Of a DNA stretch of 64,000 bases, positions 28,624-35,878 are shown piece by piece (position 1 is the first letter of the stretch; every line of letters starts with the position of its first letter). The notes below the pieces were generated by a model. The model did not search any database. It saw only the letters and a program-made list of their open reading frames with translations, and was not told the DNA's origin. The stretch lies in NCBI RefSeq assembly GCF_018863395.1, contig NZ_JAHKRR010000005.1:1-64000 (forward strand), written 5' to 3'. Source of the stretch: Sinomicrobium weinanense (GTDB taxonomy: Bacteria; Bacteroidota; Bacteroidia; Flavobacteriales; Flavobacteriaceae). A program made the position numbers and the translations under genes.

Positions 28624-29637
28624 TTGAATATTCAACACGACATATCGCTTAAAAAGCACAATACTTTTGGTATAGACGTTAAGGCCAGGCATTTTACTTC
28701 CGTATCTGCCACCGAAGAGCTCCGGGACATACTCCGGCAGCCCGGTTATCCGGATAAATTTATCCTTGGCGGAGGAAGCAATATCCTGTTCACCGGCGAT
28801 GTGGAGGCCCTGGTGATCCACATGAATATCAAGGGAATAACAGTAACACAGGAAGGTGAAGATCACGTCTTTATCCGTGCAGGAGCCGGCGAAAACTGGC
28901 ATGAATTTGTACTCTGGACCCTGGAAAAGGGATACGGGGGACTGGAAAATCTTTCCCTCATTCCCGGCAATGTAGGCACAGCTCCTATTCAGAACATCGG
29001 AGCTTATGGAGTAGAGCTCAAAGACGTTTTTTCATCCTGTGAGGCCGTGGAGATCGCTTCCGGGGAAACAAAGAGCTTCCATTTACAGGATTGCCGTTTC
29101 GGTTACAGGAACTCCATATTCAAACAGGAAGCCAAAGGAAAGTATATCATTACCAGTGTTACTTTTAAACTCACAAAGAGGAAACACCATATACATATCG
29201 ATTACGGGGCCATACGTTCCCGACTGGCCGAACAAGGGATAGAAACTCCTTCAATCCGGGACATCTCAGAAGCTGTCATCTCCATTCGCCGCAGCAAACT
29301 CCCGGATCCGGCCGAGATCGGTAATTCGGGTAGCTTTTTCAAGAATCCCGTAATTCCTGCGGAAGATTTTGAAAAGCTAAAAAACAGATACCCGGAAATT
29401 CCCCATTATCCTGTTTCCGAAAAGCATGTAAAGGTCCCCGCCGGCTGGCTTATCGAACAATGCGGATTCAAAGGCAGGCGTTTCGGAGATGCCGGAGTGC
29501 ATACCAAACAGGCTCTGGTACTTGTAAACTACGGAAATGCTACCGGAAAAGAGATCTGGAAACTGGCGCAGGATATAAGGGAAACGGTAAGTGAAAAATT
29601 CGGGATATCCATACATCCCGAAGTCAATGTGCTCTGA
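28624..29637 (+). CDS. murB: UDP-N-acetylmuramate dehydrogenase, TTG start
   Basis: Flavoenzyme of 337 residues that reduces UDP-GlcNAc-enolpyruvate in peptidoglycan synthesis. FAD-binding GGGSNILF and PGNVGTAPIQNIGAYG, the proton-donor Ser in GNSGSFFKNP and the C-terminal Glu in IHPEVN mark the type I form. The only start giving a full N terminus (NIQHDISLKKHNTFGIDVKA) is TTG at 28624; the first ATG lies 66 codons later, inside the FAD domain. No in-frame ATG exists upstream of the TTG after the aminotransferase stop. Confidence 0.94.
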   Translation: MNIQHDISLKKHNTFGIDVKARHFTSVSATEELRDILRQPGYPDKFILGGGSNILFTGDVEALVIHMNIKGITVTQEGEDHVFIRAGAGENWHEFVLWTLEKGYGGLENLSLIPGNVGTAPIQNIGAYGVELKDVFSSCEAVEIASGETKSFHLQDCRFGYRNSIFKQEAKGKYIITSVTFKLTKRKHHIHIDYGAIRSRLAEQGIETPSIRDISEAVISIRRSKLPDPAEIGNSGSFFKNPVIPAEDFEKLKNRYPEIPHYPVSEKHVKVPAGWLIEQCGFKGRRFGDAGVHTKQALVLVNYGNATGKEIWKLAQDIRETVSEKFGISIHPEVNVL

Positions 29638-29645
29638 AATAAAAA

Positions 29646-29676
29646 AACCTCGCCGGAACAGTATCCCGGCGAGGTT
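29646..29676. terminator. Hairpin after murB with U-tract on the minus strand
   Basis: AACCTCGCCGG (29646-29656), 9-base loop, CCGGCGAGGTT (29666-29676): 11 perfect pairs. On the plus strand an A-tract precedes it but no T-tract follows; on the minus strand it is followed by TTTTTTTATTTC, the form of an intrinsic terminator. No minus-strand gene is upstream of it. Confidence 0.7.
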
Positions 29677-29760
29677 CTTCGCTGGCATGGCTAACCCTAA
29701 CACCCACACCAGGCTAAAAAACCATAGCTAAATCAAATAATTTCCACAGTAAGGTTTTTG
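29677..29760 (-). ncRNA. Possible minus-strand small RNA ending at the hairpin
   Basis: If the hairpin at 29646-29676 is a minus-strand terminator, some transcript must approach it from the right. The segment 29677-29760 has a mixed-composition core (GCTGGCATGG, CTAACCCTAACACCCACACC on plus) unlike the AT-rich surroundings, but I find no good minus-strand promoter. Tentative. Confidence 0.2.
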
Positions 29761-29825
29761 CCGTATCTTTTCAAATAACAACAAAATTGTCTTCTATGGG
29801 GCGGGGAACTATCTCATAATTTTAA

Positions 29826-29833
29826 TAACTTTG
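29826..29833 (+). promoter_or_regulatory. -7 box of the ECF sigma gene
   Basis: TAACTTTG, 76 bases before ATG 29902. No TTG at 17-23 bases. Confidence 0.45.
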
Positions 29834-29901
29834 AATAGCCCCATCCTTATATACGATGCACCCGGCCTGTTCGGATGTTTTTTAACAAAAAAACAAGCTT
29901 T

Positions 29902-30438
29902 ATGTCCTCTTTACTGGAAATCAACATCATGAACTTACTCATTGAAAAGGATGAGAAAGGCATGGCTATGCTTTATGATTATTACGGAGATGCCCTTTAC
30001 GGTATAGCCTACAAGATAACACGGGACGAAGAACTCGCCAAGGACGTCTTGCAGGAGGGGTTGGTAAAAATATGGAAAAAGGCGCACACTTACGACGCCG
30101 AAAAGGCCAGATTGTTTACCTGGCTCTACCGGATTATTCGCAATACGGCCATAGACAAGGTGAGAAATGCCAATATAAAAGAAGAACAGGAAATCCAACT
30201 GGATATTTCTAACGTATATAATGTGGGTGTCGATGCCATTAAGCCGGAACACATCGATGTGGAAAAGCACCTTGCATCACTGGATGCAAAATACCAGATT
30301 ATCCTGGATGCCCTGTTTTTTAAAGGAATGACACAACAGGAAGCCAGTGAAGCGCTGGATGTTCCGCTGGGTACCGTAAAATCCAGGCTTAAAATAGGGC
30401 TCCGGGAACTCAGAAAAATTTTTAACACGAATATCTGA
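29902..30438 (+). CDS. RNA polymerase ECF sigma factor
   Basis: Sigma-70 family protein of 178 residues. Region 2 reads LYDYYGDALYGIAYKI and WKKAHTYDAEKARLFTWLYRIIRNTAIDKVR; region 4 is FFKGMTQQEASEALDVPLGTVKSRLKIGLRELR. I start at ATG 29902 (MSSLLEINIMN); ATG 29875 is also possible. The gene lies 89 bases before a membrane anti-sigma factor, so this is a sigma/anti-sigma pair that responds to an envelope signal. Confidence 0.9.
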   Translation: MSSLLEINIMNLLIEKDEKGMAMLYDYYGDALYGIAYKITRDEELAKDVLQEGLVKIWKKAHTYDAEKARLFTWLYRIIRNTAIDKVRNANIKEEQEIQLDISNVYNVGVDAIKPEHIDVEKHLASLDAKYQIILDALFFKGMTQQEASEALDVPLGTVKSRLKIGLRELRKIFNTNI

Positions 30439-30527
30439 TATTTGATTTTACCTTTATATCTGCAAGGCCACGGACCGGAATATCCGTAATACTGATGTAA
30501 TATGCAGACCGACAAAAGACCGAGAAA

Positions 30528-31289
30528 ATGAACCACGATATTAAAACCATGCTGGAAAGTGATTTGCTGGAGAGATACCTCATCGGATCCACCTCATCCA
30601 AAGAAAATTATAAAATTGAAGAATATATAGCTCGTTATCCCGAGGTAAAACAAAAATACACAGAATTACAGGAAGATCTCGAAAGTTACACCATGAGCTT
30701 TTCACGCCCTGCTCCCGACCAGGTGAAGAAAAACGTCATGAAAACCATACGGAAGGAAAAGAAAAGAAGCACCCCCTGGTATTACAATGCCGCCGCCGTG
30801 ATCGCAGTAATCTTCTGTACCTCAACCATCCTCTTGCTGTACCAGAATAAGCAGTTACTGTACAAAAACGGGCTGGTCAATGAAGAGATCGCAGCACTCA
30901 AAAGCGATATCCTGAACACTAATTCCAAGCTGGATGACGTTAAAAACCAGTTCCTCATACTCAACAACCCGAAAACCCAGAAATATATCCTCAAAGGCAA
31001 CCGAAGGGCCAAAAACCTGAAAACCGTTGCGTATATAGACCCCGTTGAAAAACTTTCCATGGTCAATATCGTTTCGCTCCCAGAACTCCCAAAAGAACAG
31101 GTGTTCCAGATGTGGGCAGAAATAGACGGCAAAATGGTGAGCCTTGGTGTACTGGAAAATGCACAGAACAAACTGCTTTCCATTCCGTTCAAGGAAGGAG
31201 CCAAAAGCTATAACATCACCATAGAACCCAAAGGGGGAAATATCAATGCCACTGAAGAAAACATGGTAGCCAGCATTTACCTGAGATAG
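30528..31289 (+). CDS. Anti-sigma factor, RskA-like C-terminal domain
   Basis: Inner-membrane protein of 253 residues: N-terminal cytosolic part (1-85) that should bind the upstream sigma factor, one membrane segment (about 87-107, AAAVIAVIFCTSTILLLY), a coiled-coil stretch and a periplasmic RskA-C domain (about 150-250, with LPELPKEQVFQMWAEIDG). The zinc-binding HxxxCxxC motif of many anti-sigma factors is absent. Release of the sigma factor is likely by regulated proteolysis, as known for RskA. Confidence 0.88.
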   Translation: MNHDIKTMLESDLLERYLIGSTSSKENYKIEEYIARYPEVKQKYTELQEDLESYTMSFSRPAPDQVKKNVMKTIRKEKKRSTPWYYNAAAVIAVIFCTSTILLLYQNKQLLYKNGLVNEEIAALKSDILNTNSKLDDVKNQFLILNNPKTQKYILKGNRRAKNLKTVAYIDPVEKLSMVNIVSLPELPKEQVFQMWAEIDGKMVSLGVLENAQNKLLSIPFKEGAKSYNITIEPKGGNINATEENMVASIYLR

Positions 31290-31311
31290 GCTTGCCGGTA
31301 TTCGGTAGTCA

Positions 31312-31503
31312 GTGGTCGGTATTCAGTATGCGGATGACTTATGTTGAATTTATTGTCATTTGTTGTGTTGCATAGTTATTGTCCTGTAATTCTTTATTCC
31401 TGCCGATAAGTTATCGGATGTCTCTATAAATCCTCTCCCAATATTACTCCCGAATAGATTTTATGTCAAATACCGTGTATACCGAATACTGAATACCGAC
31501 CAC
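31312..31503. repeat. Long-range inverted word repeat (GGTATTCAGTAT words)
   Basis: Left arm 31312-31333 and right arm 31482-31503 are 22 bases long with a single mismatch when paired (core GGTCGGTATTCAGTAT / ATACTGAATACCGACC). About 148 bases lie between them. Further copies of the same word extend each arm. The spacer 31290-31635 holds no gene. Confidence 0.7.
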
Positions 31504-31608
31504 CAAACACTCCCCCTCCTTCTTCAACCTGATCCCAATTTTCTATCGAATGACAGCTTTGTACTGATATTCACCGCTCAATAGTTCGTTATTCATTGTT
31601 TTGTTTTG

Positions 31609-31616
31609 TAACTTTG
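31609..31616 (+). promoter_or_regulatory. -7 box before the 68-residue membrane protein gene
   Basis: TAACTTTG, 20 bases before ATG 31636. Confidence 0.5.
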
Positions 31617-31635
31617 CAGTACAAAGACAGTAACA

Positions 31636-31842
31636 ATGAAACTTATATTACTCACCATAGGATTATTAGCCTTAGCCTTTGCGGGAATAGCCATAAAAAT
31701 ATGGGCAAAGAAAGATGGCAAATTTGCAGGTACATGTGCCAGTCAGAGTCCCTTCTTGAACAAATCCGGCGAAGCGTGCAGTTTCTGTGGAAAAATGCCC
31801 GACGAACAGGAATGCCGTGACCCCAAAACACAACAAAACTAA
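31636..31842 (+). CDS. Small membrane or secreted protein with Cys motif
   Basis: Protein of 68 residues with one N-terminal hydrophobic segment (2-22) and a Cys-containing tail: TCASQSPF, EACSFCGKMPDEQEC, with four Cys residues, two of them as CSFC. Family known in Flavobacteriaceae only as a small membrane or secreted protein. The Cys pair could bind metal or be redox active. Followed after 18 bases by a glycosyltransferase gene. Confidence 0.75.
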   Translation: MKLILLTIGLLALAFAGIAIKIWAKKDGKFAGTCASQSPFLNKSGEACSFCGKMPDEQECRDPKTQQN

Positions 31843-31860
31843 TATGGCAGGATACCGCTT

Positions 31861-32961
31861 ATGCTAACCATCTTACTTTCACTGTTTATTGGAAGTATAG
31901 GTATCCTGGTCATTTATTATGTTTTATTCGGAAAACTGGCTTTTGCCCGGACTTCCGCCCCACCGGAAAACCTTGCTCCCGTTTCTGTTATCGTCCGGAC
32001 GAAAAACAATGCCGAATTACTCCGGCAAACCATCACTTCCATATTAGCCCAGGATTACCCGGTTTTTCAACTGGTACTCATTAACGATGCTTCTTCAGAC
32101 CACACGCTGGATGTCATTGAAGAATTTGCAGGCCGTTATTCCAATATTAAAACAGTAAACGTCATTAGCAACGAAGCCTTCTGGGGGAAAAAGAAATACG
32201 CCCTCACCCTCGGTATCAAGGCAGCAAAATACAACCTCCTGGTATTTATAGAAGATAATTATATCCCGGTTTCTGACCACTGGCTCCGGGAAATGAGCCG
32301 GAATTTTCGTGGCAAAAAAACATTGGTTCTCGGGTACAGTGCCGTAAAACGTGTAAAAAACGTTTTTTTCAATGCACTGATCCGATACGACAACTGGCTT
32401 AGGGCTGTAAAATACCTTTCCTTTGCCCATGCGGGACTTCCCTATTCCGGCCTGGGAAAAAACCTGGCCTATCACAAAAGCGCATTCTATGAGGTAAACG
32501 GCTTTATCGGCCACATGGACATGAAAAACGGCGAGGACGAACTCTTTGTCAATGAAGTATCTACCGCAAAGAACACCACTATAAGCCTGTCTAAATATGC
32601 CCGTACACGGTCTGTAACTACTCCTTCCTACCGCGAATGGATCCAGCAAAAACGTGAAGGCTTCTACGTATTCCGTAATTTTAAACTCGGGCAAAGAGTG
32701 CTGCTGAACCTGTTTTACATAGCACAGTTGCTCTTCTGGCTATTACCCCTTCCCCTGATCTTCCTGGCCCGAAATCCGGTAACCGTGCTCGCCCTTTTTC
32801 TGTTCAAATGGGTGGTACAATTCGTCGTCATGGCAAAATTGGCCCGAAAGCTCGGGGAAAAAGGGTTTATCTGGCTGCTACCCCTTCATGAATTTGCCCT
32901 TATTAGTGTGCAATTTTATATCTTTATAACAAGTTTCAGAAAAAGTACGCGTTGGAAATAA
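31861..32961 (+). CDS. Family 2 glycosyltransferase, membrane-bound
   Basis: Protein of 366 residues with an N-terminal membrane segment (1-24), a GT-A domain (about 40-270) and two or three C-terminal membrane segments (about 283-355). GT2 elements are VSVIVRTKNNAELLRQTITS, LINDASSDHTLDV (metal-binding Asp region) and, in place of the usual acceptor and QxxRW boxes, GEDELFV and the RW-type REWIQQKREGF. It should add sugar to a lipid or polysaccharide at the inner membrane; acceptor unknown. It overlaps the next sigma factor gene. Confidence 0.88.
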   Translation: MLTILLSLFIGSIGILVIYYVLFGKLAFARTSAPPENLAPVSVIVRTKNNAELLRQTITSILAQDYPVFQLVLINDASSDHTLDVIEEFAGRYSNIKTVNVISNEAFWGKKKYALTLGIKAAKYNLLVFIEDNYIPVSDHWLREMSRNFRGKKTLVLGYSAVKRVKNVFFNALIRYDNWLRAVKYLSFAHAGLPYSGLGKNLAYHKSAFYEVNGFIGHMDMKNGEDELFVNEVSTAKNTTISLSKYARTRSVTTPSYREWIQQKREGFYVFRNFKLGQRVLLNLFYIAQLLFWLLPLPLIFLARNPVTVLALFLFKWVVQFVVMAKLARKLGEKGFIWLLPLHEFALISVQFYIFITSFRKSTRWK

Positions 32962-33521
32962 CTTCAGAATTTATCCGAAAAAACATCGAAAAGGCCAGAA
33001 AAGGAGATCAAAAGGCTTTTAATTTTCTTTTAGACCATTACTGGAATGACATTTACGGCTTCCTGCTGATCCGTACCAAGAACGAAAATGATGCAGAAGA
33101 CATCACCATACAGACATTTTCCAGGGCTTTTGACAAGATCGACACGTTCGACAATAGTTACTCTTTTAAAACGTGGCTTACCACCATTTCCAAAAATATC
33201 CATCTCGACCTGGTCCGAAAACGGAAATCGAGCCTTTTCCATTCCACATCCCAGGAAGAAGATACTGTTTATGACGTTCCGGATGACACGCCTTCTGCCG
33301 AGGACAACCTGATCTACGAGCAAAACCTGGCACAACTCAAACGCTATATAAAAAAACTGAAGCCACATTACCAGGACGTGATCAACCTGAGGTATTTCCG
33401 GGAACTGAGCTACCAGGAGATCGCCTCGGAACTGGACGAACCTCTGAACAATGTAAAAGTAAAGTTGTTGCGGGCAAAAAAGCTACTGGCCGAGATCATT
33501 CACAAGAACAAAAATGTATAA
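32952..33521 (+). CDS. Sigma-70 family RNA polymerase sigma factor, TTG start
   Basis: ECF-type sigma factor of 189 residues. Region 2: FNFLLDHYWNDIYGFLLIRTKNENDAEDITIQTFSRAF; region 4: LKPHYQDVINLRYFRELSYQEIASELDEPLNNVKVKLLRAKKLL. No ATG is available before region 2; the start is TTG at 32952, overlapping the glycosyltransferase stop by 10 bases. No anti-sigma gene is adjacent; instead the stop overlaps the Nramp-like gene. Its regulon is unknown. Confidence 0.9.
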   Translation: MEITSEFIRKNIEKARKGDQKAFNFLLDHYWNDIYGFLLIRTKNENDAEDITIQTFSRAFDKIDTFDNSYSFKTWLTTISKNIHLDLVRKRKSSLFHSTSQEEDTVYDVPDDTPSAEDNLIYEQNLAQLKRYIKKLKPHYQDVINLRYFRELSYQEIASELDEPLNNVKVKLLRAKKLLAEIIHKNKNV

Positions 33522-34731
33522 GTATATCAAAACACTGGGCCCTGGCCTGTTATTTGCAGGAGCGGCCATAGGAGTATCGCACCTGGTACAGTCTACAAGG
33601 GCCGGTGCGGATTTCGACTTCGGCCTGCTTTGGGCTTTGTTGCTGGTACACCTTTTTAAATATCCGTTTTTCCGGTACGGTCCCGAATATACAATGGCCA
33701 CAGGCGAATGCCTGCTCGACGGGTATAAGAAACTGGGCAGACCCATCCTCATCGCCTATTTTATACTCACCTTCGCTACGATGTTCACGATACAGACCGC
33801 ACTTACTGTAGTCACTGCGGGCCTCGCCTCTACCCTTTTCGGGATCACCACAGATACCGTACTGTGGAGCGCCATCATCACCGCCGTCTGTATGGTGATC
33901 CTGCTCATAGGCAGGTATAAGCTCCTGGACAATCTGATGAAGATCATTGTACTTACCCTTACCATAAGCACATGTATTACGGTAGTGCTTGCTGTGCCAG
34001 ACACTACCGTATCTCATACTTTTGAGCAGGTATTGCCCAAAAGTGCCGCAGGAATGGCCTTTCTCATCGCCTATATGGGCTGGATGCCCGCCCCTCTTGA
34101 TATTTCCATATGGCATTCTCTGTGGGCTCTGGAAAAGAAAAAGACCATTCCCGATTACAGTGTAAAAAATTCCATTTCCGATTTTAACCTGGGTTTTGGC
34201 AGCACCATTATCCTCGGTTTTTTATTTATGGCACTCGGCGGGTTGGTGATGTTTGGTTCCGGAGAGATTTTCAGCACCAATGCCACCCTGTTTTCAGAAC
34301 AGCTCATTTCTCTTTACACCAGGAACCTGGGAGAAGCCGCCTATATTTTCATAGCCATCGCCGCCTTTACCACCATGTTCAGTACTACACTGACCACGCT
34401 CGATGCCTCCCCGAGGGCAATGTCCTATACCACAAAACTGCTGCTCGGGCAAAAAGACCGGCAGTATTATGCCTTATGGATGGCGATACTTGCTACCGGG
34501 ACCATAGCCATATTGCTTTTCTTCCTGTCCGAAATGAAAACGCTGATCGATATCGCCACCATATTATCTTTCGTCACTGCACCCTTCTATGCTATTATCA
34601 ATTTCCGGCTGATCTGCTCCTCTCATACCCCGAAACAATATCGTCCCGGGATTCTTATGAAAATTGTAAGCTGGCTGGGCATTATTTTCCTGGTAGGGTT
34701 TAGCCTGTGGTATATTATAACATTATTCTGA
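33514..34731 (+). CDS. Nramp family-related transporter, divergent metal site
   Basis: Inner-membrane protein of 405 residues with about 11 hydrophobic segments, of the Nramp/LeuT fold. The TM1 metal-binding motif DPGN is replaced by GVSH (GAAIGVSHLVQSTRAG), and the TM6 MPH motif reads MPAPLD. The overall pattern (GPGLLFAGAAIG start, TM6 Met) is still Nramp. Standard annotation would be divalent metal transporter, but without the Asp and Asn ligands the substrate is in doubt. Its start overlaps the sigma factor stop by eight bases, so it is coupled to it. Confidence 0.85.
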   Translation: MYKYIKTLGPGLLFAGAAIGVSHLVQSTRAGADFDFGLLWALLLVHLFKYPFFRYGPEYTMATGECLLDGYKKLGRPILIAYFILTFATMFTIQTALTVVTAGLASTLFGITTDTVLWSAIITAVCMVILLIGRYKLLDNLMKIIVLTLTISTCITVVLAVPDTTVSHTFEQVLPKSAAGMAFLIAYMGWMPAPLDISIWHSLWALEKKKTIPDYSVKNSISDFNLGFGSTIILGFLFMALGGLVMFGSGEIFSTNATLFSEQLISLYTRNLGEAAYIFIAIAAFTTMFSTTLTTLDASPRAMSYTTKLLLGQKDRQYYALWMAILATGTIAILLFFLSEMKTLIDIATILSFVTAPFYAIINFRLICSSHTPKQYRPGILMKIVSWLGIIFLVGFSLWYIITLF

Positions 34732-34785
34732 TAAAATCACACCGCCTCCCCCTTTAATTTTGCCTTTCCAATCCAGGGATAGTTA

Positions 34786-34803
34786 GGCGCAAAGCATTGC
34801 GCC
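34786..34803. repeat. Palindrome GGCGCAA-agca-TTGCGCC
   Basis: A 7-bp perfect stem with 4-base loop, flanked by TTA and CCTAC. One of three hairpin-type palindromes around lipA (others at 35781-35800 and 35839-35860); they appear to be related interspersed elements of the form GGGCG...CGCCC. Confidence 0.6.
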
Positions 34804-34812
34804 CCTACTTTG

Positions 34813-34838
34813 TACTTCGTACTTCGTACTTCATACTT
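34813..34838. repeat. TACTTCG tandem word array, left of lipA
   Basis: Four copies of a 7-base word: TACTTCG, TACTTCG, TACTTCA, TACTTC. The reverse complement words occur at 35749-35778 on the other side of lipA. Confidence 0.7.
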
Positions 34839-34844
34839 CTTTTG

Positions 34845-34852
34845 TATCTTTG
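34845..34852 (+). promoter_or_regulatory. -7 box of lipA
   Basis: TATCTTTG matches TAnnTTTG exactly, 19 bases before ATG 34871 and immediately after the TACTTCG array, so the array occupies the spacer and -33 region. Confidence 0.55.
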
Positions 34853-34870
34853 TACGACAAAAACATAACT

Positions 34871-35746
34871 ATGAGTGTAGAGACCGTTGCAAAAGCAGCA
34901 CCGCCAAAAGGCAAGCCGAAATGGCTGCGTGTTAAGCTACCAACCGGCAAGAAATATACAGAACTGAGAGGGCTGGTTGACAAATACAACTTACACACCA
35001 TATGTACGTCGGGAAGCTGCCCTAATATGGGCGAATGCTGGGGCGAAGGTACCGCCACCTTTATGATACTCGGAAATATATGTACAAGATCCTGCGGTTT
35101 CTGCGGGGTCAAGACCGGAAGGCCTGAGACCATCGACTGGGAAGAGCCCGAAAAAGTGGCGCGGTCCATCAAGATCATGAACATCAAACACGCCGTGCTC
35201 ACATCCGTGGACCGGGACGACCTTAAAGACATGGGGTCCATTATATGGGCCGAAACCGTAAAAGCTGTAAGGCGTATGAACCCCGAAACCACATTGGAAA
35301 CCCTGATCCCGGATTTCCAGGGTGTAGAACGGAACATAGACCGTATCGTGGAAGTTTCTCCCGAAGTTGTATCGCACAATATGGAAACCGTACGGCGGCT
35401 TACCCGCGAAGTGCGTATACAGGCCAAGTATGACCGGAGCCTCGGTGTTTTGCGCTACCTGAAAGACCAGGGGGCCCGCAGAACCAAATCCGGCATCATG
35501 CTCGGGCTGGGCGAGACTGAGGAAGAAGTGGTACAGACCATGAAAGACCTCCGCGAAGCCAAAGTAGACGTCGTGACCATAGGACAATACCTCCAGCCGT
35601 CTAAAAAACACCTTCCCGTAAAGCAATTTATCCTGCCCGAACAGTTCGACAGGTTACGGGAAATAGGCCTCGACATGGGATTCCGCCACGTGGAAAGCGG
35701 TGCCCTGGTAAGATCGTCATACAAGGCACATAAACACATTGAATAA
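34871..35746 (+). CDS. lipA: Lipoyl synthase
   Basis: Radical SAM enzyme of 291 residues that inserts two sulfurs into octanoyl-protein. The auxiliary cluster motif CTSGSCPNMGEC (C-x4-C-x5-C) and the radical SAM motif CTRSCGFC (C-x3-C-x2-C) are intact, and the C-terminal RSSYKA motif (ALVRSSYKAH) is present. A longer frame from a TTG at 34850 would start inside the promoter; ATG 34871 (MSVETVAKA) is preferred. lipB is not adjacent. Confidence 0.96.
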   Translation: MSVETVAKAAPPKGKPKWLRVKLPTGKKYTELRGLVDKYNLHTICTSGSCPNMGECWGEGTATFMILGNICTRSCGFCGVKTGRPETIDWEEPEKVARSIKIMNIKHAVLTSVDRDDLKDMGSIIWAETVKAVRRMNPETTLETLIPDFQGVERNIDRIVEVSPEVVSHNMETVRRLTREVRIQAKYDRSLGVLRYLKDQGARRTKSGIMLGLGETEEEVVQTMKDLREAKVDVVTIGQYLQPSKKHLPVKQFILPEQFDRLREIGLDMGFRHVESGALVRSSYKAHKHIE

Positions 35747-35748
35747 AG

Positions 35749-35778
35749 TACGAAGTCAGAAGTACGAAGTCGGAAGTA
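35749..35778. repeat. TACGAAGT word array, right of lipA
   Basis: TACGAAGTCAGAAGTACGAA followed by GTCGGAAGTA, beginning two bases after the lipA stop. It is the reverse complement of the array before lipA, so the gene is bracketed by complementary arms about 900 bases apart. Confidence 0.7.
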
Positions 35779-35780
35779 GA

Positions 35781-35860
35781 GGGACACGATATCTTGTGCC
35801 GGAAATATAATGCCCCACAGCTCATACAATATTAGGTAAGGGCGTAAAATTTTACGCCCT
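35781..35860. repeat. Two palindromic elements downstream of lipA
   Basis: GGGACACGATATCTTGTGCC at 35781-35800 is an imperfect palindrome with one bulged A; GGGCGTAAAATTTTACGCCC lies at 35840-35859 inside a perfect 22-bp palindrome (35839-35860). No gene lies between lipA and the GAPDH gene. Confidence 0.6.
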
Positions 35861-35878
35861 AAGACGGAGATCAACACT

